Below, in pieces: positions 55,061 to 64,000 of a DNA stretch of 64,000 nucleotides; the stretch's first letter is position 1, and each line of letters opens with the position of its first letter. Source of the DNA: Solea solea (Eukaryota; Chordata; Actinopteri; Pleuronectiformes; Soleidae); the NCBI RefSeq assembly GCF_958295425.1, contig NC_081154.1, positions 20,230,295 to 20,294,294 on the forward strand. The letters run 5' to 3'. The position numbers were made by a program, and so were the translations under genes. The notes beneath the pieces are model-generated. The model worked only from the letters and a program-made list of their open reading frames with translations. It was not told the origin of the DNA and did not search any database.

Positions 55061-56290
55061 CTGTGCGTCACAAAGAAGAACAAGCCATATGAACAGTACT
55101 GGAGGGGGGTTTGGGGGATGATCATGTGCAAACTAGAATATCAAATATTTATTGATGTTATTGTCAGTACTTAAATGTTTGAGATGACGTAGGATCAATG
55201 TTGTGTATGTTTGGGCTTGATTTGCTGGCTGGGGGGGAATTATAATTGATATAATCAGAGGGTTGGACATCAACTACAAGTAGTTTTATTTGTCAAATCA
55301 CAGACATCTAGTGTCCAACTGCAGGATTACACTCTCACCACTCTACTGTGTGTGTGTGTGTGTGTGTGTGCGTGTCATAAACACTCACCCTGTCAGGACC
55401 AGTTGTCATCATGGAGACCAAAACCTGGTCCTAATGAGGCAGAACCTCAGTCTTGGGGAGCTGGTTCAATTTAGGACTAAGATTTGAATAATGTTATGGT
55501 TAAGGTTATTGAGTGTGTGTATTCTTGTATGGGTATTTTTCTGAGGACCAAAAACTTGGTCACTGATCACTGAGGAAGTGAGGACATTTTGTCTGGTCCT
55601 CACTTTGTGACACACAAACAAGGCTTTTTCACCTAGTGAAGACCTGGTGAAGACCTGGTTAAGATCTGGTGAAGACCTGGTTAAGACCTGGTGAAGACCT
55701 GGTGAAGACCTGGAACTTTGTGTCCAAACATGGGACGAGTTGTTGAAACTGTGACTCTTTGTGTCCTCTGAACCCACGAGGATAGGACACGTGAGGACAC
55801 GTGAGGACATGTGAGGACACGTGAGTCAAGATTCAAAGGGTCCAGAATAGTGACGAGGACAGCTGTAATCCTGTGTGTGTGTGTGTGATCCACTGATCTT
55901 ACATAACAATGTAATCCCACATCACACGGAGCAGGGTGTGTGTGTGTGGTGATGACACACACACACACACACACAGAGTCATGTGATCAATGAAGATAGT
56001 TATTGATCGCTGACTGTTAAAGCTGCAGTACGTCACGTTATTGTCCTTCACATTAAAACTATCAGACGTGACTGAGGGAGCATAGCAGGGGTGGGCAGAG
56101 TCTCTCTCCCCCAAAAAATAAATCACTTCCTGTGTGCAGCAGCATGACATCAGTGTGAACAGCGTACTACGTCAACTCCAAATCTTTTAAAACATGGAAA
56201 TAAAAATAAAAACCCACCCAGCTTTTATTTTGAAAACCCTTCCTGTTTGATGATGTCATAAAAACAGAGCCAGACTTCTGAACACTAAAA
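55061..56290. other. Intergenic stretch with a dispersed repeat and short tandem repeats
   Basis: No gene seen. The segment 55385-55620 (GGTTAAGGTTATTG, GAGGACATTTTGTC, CTGGTCCTCAC) looks like a common dispersed fish repeat. GAAGACCTGGT 11-12-bp repeats occupy 55635-55712, and GTGAGGACAC repeats occupy 55790-55825. Confidence 0.5.
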
Positions 56291-58045
56291 ACATGACTTT
56301 TATTTTGAAAGAATGAAGGTTTTTTTTTTTTTTAAAAACATACACTCTCTGCTTACATCACAGCATGACATCACCACAATGTCATTGTGACATCACCACG
56401 ACGCCATGGTGGTGACGTCACCATGGCGTCATCACTTTGAGACATTCTCCGATGCAGACTAAAAATGCCAAATCTTTTCATCTGTTGGTTTGTGCAAGCT
56501 AAATGCGGCTAATGTGTAGCGTTCAGGCCACGTAACTCCAAACTTCTGACTCCACCCACTCTCCTTCCCATTGTGACTGACAGTTAAAGTTCCATGACGT
56601 GAACGCAGCACGCAGACGCTCACATGACTTTCAGTCAGATTAACTCTCATGTTCCCTTTAAACATGTAACATGTCCCTTATCACTCACTCACTCACACAC
56701 ACACACAAACACTGTGGTATAGTTACATTAGCGAAAAAAAAAAAGTGCGAACAGAAAGTGCCAGATTAACTTTAGCCTCAGAGACGAGTCGTGTTCACAA
56801 CACGATACAAAAATAACAGTGATCATGTGACATGTGGGCTACATTGTCTTAGCATGTTCTCTACAGCAGTTACCATGACAACAAAAGGAGGAGGAGCCTA
56901 AACACTGCGAAGAACTGTGAAGTATTTACAAGAAGATTTAAACGTAACATGTGTGCAGGACGGCGACGGCCGTGTCGCCATGGCGAAGATCCAGGTCCCA
57001 CAGCAGATTCAGGACTGTGGCAGAAGGTGCTAGTTTTCAGCAACTATGGTAACCATAGTTAACTTTCAGGTAACTATGGTAACAGGTCAACCATACTGAC
57101 GTCTGGGTGTTTCTTCAGAACAGGACCAGGTTTCTGAAGAAATTGGCTCGTTCTCAGCTTATTCTCATTCTCCTTTTTCTCTGAGAACATTCGGTGCAAA
57201 GAAGCGTTTACAGTTTCTGGACTCGTCTTCTAAAAGTCCACAATCAAGGACAGAGGACAGCGGTGTCGCCATGGCGACCTTCCTCACTCTAAAGCTGGTG
57301 GAGTCATGCAGGTCAGGGTCAGGCCTTGGCATCAATATTCTTTGGGAGGTTTTTAAGGAAACACTTGTGATCGTCCTGGACCATCATCAACACCTCGCTT
57401 TGCATATTTTTAAATGTGGCACCAATCCGGTGCTGGTCCAGGGTCCAGGTGTTCAGGTGGATCAGGCCTCACATACAGGTTGTGGGTTTTAAGGTGCTTT
57501 TAAATACTTGGACCAAGGGTCGGCTTTCAGACTCAGACCAGGTGTGGCTCAGGTGAGTGCACATGGAACCACCTGAGCCAATCATGGTCCTCGTTCAGCT
57601 GGACTCTGGGGACAAACCGGTGTCAAGTGACTCAGTGAAACAGCAGAGTCCAACACCCGGGTCACCACCAGAGTTAGTGGTCAGCATCATCCACAGCTGG
57701 AACCCATCCAGGGTTTAGTGTTAGCTTCAAGTGGAACACCTTTAGGGCTAGCGTTAGCTTCAAGTTGAACACCTTTAGGGTTACAGATTATTAGAACATC
57801 TCATGGGTTAACATTAGCTCCTTGTGGATCACCTTTAGGTTTAGTGTTAGCTTCAAGTGGAACACCTCCAGGGTTATAGGTTAGCATTAGCTTCTTGTGC
57901 ATATTCCCCAAGGTTAGCATTAGCTCCTTGTGGATCACCTGTAGGACTGGTGTAAGCTTCATGTGGATCACATCCAAGTGCACATGTGGAAATCTCAAGA
58001 TCAAACTCAGAGTGAACGCGGCGTTGCTAACACCCTGCTGTGGTC
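56291..58045 (-). other. Probable ppp1r3c 3' untranslated region and flank
   Basis: No second gene seen between the ppp1r3c stop and minus-strand AATAAA signals at 56299-56304 and 56224-56229, so a 3' UTR of about 1.75 kb is possible. It contains a diverged approximately 45-bp repeat built on GGTTAGTGTTAGCTTCAAGT (57710-57965). Confidence 0.4.
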
Positions 58046-60148
58046 TCACCAGTAGGGGGCGTTGGCATGGACGCGTCCCCAGCTCTGCCACTCAGGGAAG
58101 ATCCCCGCGGACGTTCTGGGGCTTCCGTAGGGATCGATGTCGATTTCCTCCCTTGTCTTTGTTTTGTCCAGCACCAGGCGGTAGTTGTTCCCGAGATTGT
58201 TGTCCCACAGGGTCTGGTCCTTGGTCTGGTACTGGAAGCAGAACTCCACCCGGCTGCAGGTCTCGGGCAGCTCCACTGAGAAGGAGAAGGTGTCGGTGTC
58301 AGTGGAGCCGTAGACGTTGTTCAGAAACTGACAGCGAACGTCCTGAAACGACTCCCACGCGTCAAAGGTGACGCGGACCAACACGGACTTCTGGAAGCAG
58401 ATGTTTCGCACCTGCACGGTTCCCGAGAGCCGGCAGTCGTGGACCGAACAGGACTCCAGACAGACCTGCTGCGCCCTCAGACGCCGCCTCAGCTCCAGGT
58501 AGTCGACGGCAGGAGGAGTGAAGTCCAGGACCAGGTCTGAAGCACAGTCTGCAGATCAGAGCGGAAACAGGATCATCAGTGACGTGATCTGTGATGACAT
58601 CTTCGTCAGCTCTCTTACCTTTGACGTCCTCCAGGTTTAGTGCAGCTGTGACGCCCTCTATCTCCGCCAGCTGGAACTGCAGCTCGGCCGTCAGGTCGTC
58701 CTCCGCCTCGTCAAACACGTGGACGACTGCGAGTGCCAAACCCCGAGAGTCTGCAAACTCCACGCTTTTCTTCTTCTTCTCTGAGCCGCTTGTCTCCACC
58801 TCCGTCTCAGTCGCCGTGGAAACCTCGCTGCTGATACAAGGTCGCAGCAGCGTGGCGGCCGACGGTGAGCAGAAGTCGTCGTAGTCGTCGAGGAAGGAGC
58901 GCAGCGGAGGTGAGCCAGCCAGACACACCCTCATTGCCATGTCGACCGGCATGATGGGAGGCGGAGCCTTGGAGCGAGGGTTCAGGATGTGGAGAACTCT
59001 GAGGACACATGAGACCACGTCAGCGCTACTGACACTGCTCCTGTGACCGTGGTCACCATGGTAACCACCACAGACCGCTAATCCGAGCTAAAGGAGCTAG
59101 CTAGATCTGTGTGCTGTTACTCGTTGTTGCAACAGCATGTGAAAAGTACTTCAAGTACCTGTTTGTATACGTGAAGTACTTTAAGTACCTGTTTGTATAC
59201 GTGAAGTACTTTAAGTACCTGTTTGTATACATGAAATACTTTAAGTACCTGTTTGTATACGTGAAATACTTTAAGTACCTGTTTGTATACATGAAGTACT
59301 TTAAGTACCTGTTTGTTTACATTAAGTACTTTAAGCACCTGTATGTATATATTAAGTACTTTAAGTACTCTTTAGATTGCAAGTACAAAGTACTACTTGC
59401 AATTTACTTTTCCTCACAGTTTACACACATGAAGTACTTTAAGTACCTGTTTGTATACATGAAGTACTTTAAGTACCTGTTTGTATACGTGAAGTACTTT
59501 AAGCACCTGTATGTATATATTAAGTACTTTAAGTACTCTTTAGATTGCAAGTACAAAGTACTACTTGCAATTTACTTTTCCTCACAGTTTACACACATGA
59601 AGTACTTTAAGTACCTGTTTGTATACATGAAGTACTTTAAGTACCTGTTTGTATACGTGAAGTACTTTAAGTACCTGTTTGTATACATGAAGTACTTTAA
59701 GTACCTGTTTGTTTACATGAAGTACTTTAAGTACCTGTATGTACATATTAAGTACTTTAAGTACTCTTTAGATTGCAAGTACAAAGTACTACTTGCAATT
59801 TACTTTTCCTCACAGTTTACACACATGAAGTACTTTAAGTACCTGTTTGTTTACATTAAGTACTGTATGTATACATTTAGTACTTTAAGTACTCTTTAGA
59901 TTAATTTACTTTTCCTCACAGTTTACACAGTTTCTGCTCCTTCTCTGTGAAGTACTCTGTGTTTTAGTACACACACACACACACACACACGTGTACGTGC
60001 AGAGTGAGTACGTGACGCGGGACTGAGGACACACGCAGCAGAGACATGACAGTAAACAAGAGTAGAGAAGAGTAAACAGACGCGACACACACACACACAC
60101 GCTGCGTGCGGACGTGACGCACTTTGTTTTCTCTCACCTGCAGTTCAT
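58046..60148 (-). CDS. ppp1r3c: Protein phosphatase 1 regulatory subunit 3C-like (glycogen targeting, PTG)
   Basis: Glycogen-targeting subunit that brings PP1 to glycogen particles, promoting dephosphorylation of glycogen synthase and phosphorylase. Three exons: 60138-60148, 58619-58998 and 58046-58548, with AG/GT borders and compatible phases, encode 297 residues (the human protein is about 317). The first exon holds only the codons for Met-Asn-Cys plus two bases. Near the N-terminus is MPVDMAMRVCLAGSPPLRSF, characteristic of PPP1R3C. The PP1-docking RVxF-type motif is KSVEF (about residue 95), followed by ADSRGLAL. The CBM21 carbohydrate-binding domain (about 160-270) shows VRVTFDAW, YGSTDTDTFSF and WDNNLGNNYR. 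The C-terminus FPEWQSWGR matches the family. It looks intact. R3B and R3D are less similar in the N-terminus. Confidence 0.93.
59140..59915 (+). repeat. 30-bp satellite in the ppp1r3c first intron
   Basis: About 22 copies of a unit containing AAGTACTTTAAGTACCTG and TTTGTATACATG. Three times it is interrupted by a longer block with ATTGCAAGTA...TACTTGCAAT, a 10-bp hairpin, at 59376, 59547 and 59773. Because 30 is divisible by three and the unit has no stop, it makes a long repetitive plus-strand frame. Confidence 0.93.
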
Positions 60149-60430
60149 GGAAACTTTGTGAGCAGCAGAATCCACAGAATCCACAGAATCCACGAGCAAC
60201 ACGAGAACCTGAACCCGCCACCGGCCCCGCCCACGCGCGCGCGTGCGCGCACACACTCGTTTACGCCGTCGTTTCTTGAGCTGTTGAAATTACAGTCGTT
60301 TTTCTGCTGCAGCCATTTTGAAGGAAAAGAAGAGAGAGAGAGGGGGAGAGAGAGTGAGAGAGAGAGAGAGTCAGCTGACCTGTGTGATCCAATCAGAGAG
60401 CACTGATAAGAGTGGAACGTCCCACCCCCG
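60149..60430 (-). promoter_or_regulatory. Candidate ppp1r3c promoter and leader
   Basis: CpG-rich sequence upstream of the first coding exon on the minus strand, with an alternating CG tract (60234-60250), a GA-rich tract (60327-60372) and an inverted CCAAT motif (CCAATCAG on the plus strand, 60389). The transcription start cannot be fixed. Confidence 0.45.
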
Positions 60431-60519
60431 CGAGATGATTGACAGCACTTCCTGTTTATTTCTTTATGGAGAAACGTTTGTACTTGAATAAAAATCCTCA
60501 TCATATAAAAGTTCATTCA

Positions 60520-61435
60520 ACACAAACACACACACACACACACACACACACAACACAGACACAACGCAACACAGACACAGACACAGACACAACACAAACA
60601 CACACACAGACACAACACAACACAACACAACACAAACACAACACAGACACAACACAAACACACACAGACACAACACAAACACAGACACAAACACAGAAAA
60701 AGACACAAACACACAGACACAACACAGAAACAGACACAAACACAACACAAACACACAGACACAACACAAACACAAACACAAACACAGACACAACACAACA
60801 CACAACACAACACAACACAACACAACACAGACACAACACAACACAGACACAACACAGACACAACACAACACAACACAACACAACACAACACAACACAGAC
60901 ACAACACAACACAACACAGACACAAACACAACACAAACACACACACAGACACAACACAACACAAACACAGAAAAAGACACAAACACACAGACACAACACA
61001 AACACAGAAACAGACACAAACACAACACAAACACAAACACACAGACACAACACAACACAAACCCAAACACAGACACAGACACAGACACAACACAACACAA
61101 CACAACACAACACAACACAACACAACACAACACAGACACAACACAACACAACACAACACAGACACAGACACAACACAGACACAACACACACACAGACACA
61201 GACACAGTCACAGACACAGACACAACACAAACACAGACACAGACACAAAAACAGACACAGACACAAACACAGACACAGACACAGACACAGACACAGTCAC
61301 AGACACAGACACAACACAAACACACACACAGACACAACACAAACACACACACAGACACAACACAAACACACACACAGACACAGACACAGACACAAACACA
61401 AACACAGACACAGACACAAACACAAACATGTTGTT
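60520..61435 (+). repeat. ACACAA/ACACAG low-complexity satellite
   Basis: About 0.9 kb of CACAACACAGACACAAACAC-type 5-6-bp units with larger blocks duplicated (for example CAGAAAAAGACACAAACACA at 60685 and 60967). It is fully open in several frames but has no gene features. Confidence 0.95.
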
Positions 61436-62059
61436 TTGGGTGAAAGTGAATCATTAGAATCATTAGAATCATTAGAGTCATGAGTACAGATGAGTTGACA
61501 GAAGGTTCAGTGCTGACACGTTTGCTCTCTGACCTTCAGTCTGATGATGTCACACTCTGGTATCAGCCGAGTAAAGAACAGAGCGCTCTCTGTGTTTATT
61601 TATTTATTTATTTTTCTCAGGGTTATAAAAACTCCTTCACTTTGGTGACGTCGTAAAAACAATAAAAAACAACACAAGTGCTTGTTTATGTTTGTGCAAA
61701 ACAAATAATACTGTCAACAACAACTGTACCGCCAAACAGCAGGGGACCAGTGGGTGGCGCTGCAGGGAGCAGCGGGGGGCACTGCAGGGAGGTTCAGAGA
61801 CTGAATTTATGGCTTTAACAGTGCAAACAGGCCCAACATCATATGACCCTGACACCAACAACAAACAACAACAAACAACAACAAACAAACAACAACAAAC
61901 AACCGGAAGTGCAGTTCCTGTACTTCCGGTTGTTTGTTGTTTTTAGCGCAGCTGGAGTTCAAGCCTTGTCCTTCATATGAGACGCAGCATCCAATCAGAT
62001 GACAGGAGTGGATGAGGACCCGCTGACCCGGGGTCAGAGGTCAGAAGTCAGGGGCGTGT
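61436..62059 (-). other. syde1 3' untranslated region and flank
   Basis: A minus-strand AATAAA lies at 61595-61600, about 460 bp after the syde1 stop, within a (TTTA)n run. The rest is noncoding, with CAA repeats at 61855-61895 and the perfect inverted repeat listed separately. Confidence 0.5.
61891..61941. other. Perfect 20-bp inverted repeat with paired ETS-type sites
   Basis: AACAACAAACAACCGGAAGT at 61891-61910 is exactly inverted at 61922-61941, with an 11-base loop. Each arm ends in CCGGAAGT, the ETS consensus, facing each other across the loop. It lies in the predicted syde1 3' UTR, where the RNA would form a stable hairpin. Confidence 0.75.
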
Positions 62060-63350
62060 CTACAGGCAGATGTTGATGTGTTTGGCGAGCTCTCGGTCCA
62101 GGTCGTGGATCAGAGCGTCAAAGTCCTTCAGGCTCAGTCGACAGTTAAACGGAGCGTCAAAGTCCAGGAAGTCGTCCACGTACAGAGCTCCGCCTCCTCC
62201 TGGTGGCCACGCCTCCTTCTTCTGCTCCTCCTCTTCGTCATCGCTGTCTGAAACGACAACAGGAAGACGTGAAAACAGACGTCCTCAGAGTGGCTGCAGT
62301 TACCACGGCGACAGTATTTACCTGCGTCACTCTCACTTCCTGCCACCTCGTCGTAGTCCGCCTCCTGTCCTGACAGAAGGTCACGCCCACACACGCTCCA
62401 GTCGCCAGCGTACCGATTGATTGGAGGCGGACTGTCCAGCCTGGCGAGCCCACCCCGCCCTCGCCGTGACACCACTGGCTCCCCCAGTGGGTTCTGTGGC
62501 AGCATCAACTGCAGCGGCTGCAGCAGGGGATTGTGGGTAAAGGTGGGGGAGGGAGGAAGGGAGGAGTCTTCATCCAGCACGTGACGTGTCGGCACTGAAG
62601 AAGAGAGAGAAGAGGAACAGAGATTTCCATGGCAACGGCAGTGTTTTAAAGTGGGTGTGGCCATGACGACTCACCTGGCCACTGCTGCAGCAGGAAGTGC
62701 AGCGCCTCGATGTGTCGTTTAAAATCCACCGCGCTCGCCATCTCCTCGCCTTTCCCTCCGCCCCTTCCTCCCCTCACTCCTCCCCCTCCTCGCCACGCCT
62801 CGTGCGTGGGCGTGAGCAGCACCGGGCCGAAGCAGACGGCGAGGTTCTGGTGCGTCATGCGGTTAAAGGAGCTGAAGGAGGCGACCAGACTCAGGTGGTC
62901 CAGTAAGAGCCTCAGCGTCGCCTGCACACAGGAAGTCAGCGCTGTGACATCATCAAATCATCACATGACCAAGCACCAGAGGGACGGAGTAATAGATTAC
63001 CCTCTCTGGTGGCGGCAGACAGGTGAGCAGCTCCACCGTCCTCTGAGGGTCAGAGGTCACAGGAGGTGGAGTCATGGCGTCTCTGACCACCTGGTACAGC
63101 GTGGTGGTGATGAGCGGAGACGGCAGCTCGCGCAGGTAATCCTTCAGAATACCTGAGGACACAGACTCTGCCCCTTTAATCACATCCCTCACAGCTGATC
63201 AGCGAGGGTTTGTGATGACTCACCTGTGATGACGTTGATGTCGGGGTAAAGGTCATCGCTGAGACACACGGCGCCACTGTTCCTCTCAAAGCAGTCTCTC
63301 AACTCCTTCTTCACCGCCGCGGATCCACATAGTCTGTACACGCCCACCAC
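62060..63350 (-). CDS. syde1: SYDE1-like Rho GTPase-activating protein, RhoGAP and C-terminal exons (5' end outside window)
   Basis: Synapse-defective family RhoGAP, which stimulates GTP hydrolysis by Rho GTPases in presynaptic assembly and cytoskeletal control. Exons 5' to 3': 63224-63350, 63001-63152, 62675-62921, 62322-62594 and 62060-62247, with AG/GT borders and phases 0-1, 1-0, 0-1, 1-1, stop. The first exon begins [12 protein letters not shown]; its Arg is the arginine-finger position. Then come [48 protein letters not shown] and [11 protein letters not shown], the core of the RhoGAP fold. The tail contains [15 protein letters not shown] and ends DFDALIHDL...INICL, as in SYDE proteins. 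SYDE2 has a similar tail, so the paralogue is not certain. The C2 domain and N-terminus lie to the right of the window. Confidence 0.88.
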
Positions 63351-63954
63351 CTGAGAGACAGCCAGACAGACAGACAGACGGTCAGACAGTCAGACAGACA
63401 GTCAGTCAGACAGTCAGACAAACAGACAGACAGACAGACAATCAGACAGTCTCTACACGCCCACCACCTGAGAGACAGACAGTCAGACAGACAGATGGTC
63501 AGACAGTCTGTACACGCCCACCACCTGAGAGTCAGGCAGACAGACAGTCAGACAGGCGGTCAGACAGTCTGTACACGCCCACCACCTGAGAGACAGACAG
63601 ACAGTCTGTACACACCCACCACCTGAGAGACAGACAGTCAGACAGACAGTCAGACAGACATACAGACAGACAGTCAGACAGACAGACGGTCAGACAGTCT
63701 GTACATGCCCACCACCTGAGAGACAGACAGTCAGTCAGACAGACAGACAGACAGACAGATAGACAGTCAGACAGTTGTACACCCCCACCACCTGAGAGTC
63801 AGGAAGTCAGACAGACAGTCAGACAGAGAGACAGACAGTCAGACAGATAGACAGTCAGACAGTTGTACACCCCCACCACCTGAGAGTCAGGAAGTCAGAC
63901 AGACAGCCAGACAGACAGACAGACGGTCAGACAGTCAGACAGACAGTCAGACAA

Positions 63955-63994
<40 letters not shown>

Positions 63995-64000
63995 TCAGAC
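63351..64000 (-). repeat. Minisatellite containing copies of a syde1 splice acceptor and exon start
   Basis: (CAGA)n and AGTCAGAC units alternate with seven copies of a block reading, on the gene strand, CTCTCAG|GTGGTGGGCGTGTA followed by CAGACTG (near 63451, 63509, 63571, 63608, 63700, 63776 and 63864). This block equals the acceptor and about the first 20 bases of the real exon 63224-63350. Later copies carry GGGGGTG for GTGGGCG. The array runs off the right edge. Confidence 0.9.

Noticed and set aside
58362..58619. Continuation of the ppp1r3c second exon through its intron
   Set aside because: The frame reads through the GTAAGAG donor into intron and then out of frame over exon 3; splicing 58619 to 58548 restores the family sequence.
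59111..59899. 262-codon plus-strand frame with a repeating KYFKYLFVY peptide
   Set aside because: A 30-bp repeat without stops inside the ppp1r3c intron on the opposite strand; no splice or start evidence.
60439..61481. Open frames of about 240-330 codons in the ACACAA/ACACAG satellite
   Set aside because: Low-complexity repeat, open on both strands.

Overview
This is animal DNA, most likely from a ray-finned (teleost, probably percomorph) fish. The genes have short exons with GT-AG introns, and their best matches from memory are vertebrate genes. The interspersed elements are fish types: BEL/Pao LTR elements, L2-like LINEs, a hAT-like MITE, and TTAA-flanked and foldback elements. Much of the window is micro- and minisatellite. 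Nothing prokaryotic was seen: no operons, tRNAs, rRNAs or CRISPR arrays.

All recognised host genes lie on the minus strand. From left to right they are: 19 coding exons of a jakmip3-like coiled-coil gene (2.35-9.93 kb; its 3' end is outside the window); a tcerg1l-like gene with a confident WW/FF half at 11.6-13.5 kb and tentative, phase-compatible exons out to 21.6 kb; an unrecognised small coiled-coil gene at 42.5-43.8 kb; a complete ppp1r3c-like glycogen-targeting subunit (58.0-60.1 kb); and the RhoGAP and C-terminal exons of a syde1-like gene (62.1-63.35 kb; its 5' end is outside the window). Two CpG-rich candidate promoters lie near 25.4 and 55.0 kb. The genes are functionally unrelated and do not act as a pathway.

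Mobile DNA fills the rest. A BEL/Pao element with a tRNA-Tyr type primer-binding site lies at 1-2160, in the jakmip3 intron. A second, 5'-truncated BEL/Pao element (32.8-39.2 kb) sits inside a 10.7-kb array of a 20-bp unit. A nearly full-length L2-type LINE (46.6-50.2 kb, minus) is inserted in an older plus-strand L2. Two TTAA-flanked nonautonomous elements (26.7-29.9 and 50.4-54.2 kb) and two copies of a foldback element (15.5-18.0 and 21.7-22.1 kb) are each present.

The main novelty is where the minisatellites come from. Several arrays appear to be amplified pieces of identifiable parents. Some are copies of splice junctions of the adjacent exon, so they carry tens of CAG|GT sites (13.5-13.9, 19.6-21.4 and 63.35-64.0 kb). 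Others are amplified from inside a transposon: a 25-bp array from the foldback terminal repeat, and a 55-bp array from the TTAA element, each with a sister copy holding only one unit. The 20-bp array carries the AP-1 consensus TGAGTCA in nearly every unit, about 190 times. No computation was run; exon boundaries, copy numbers and alignments were read by eye.
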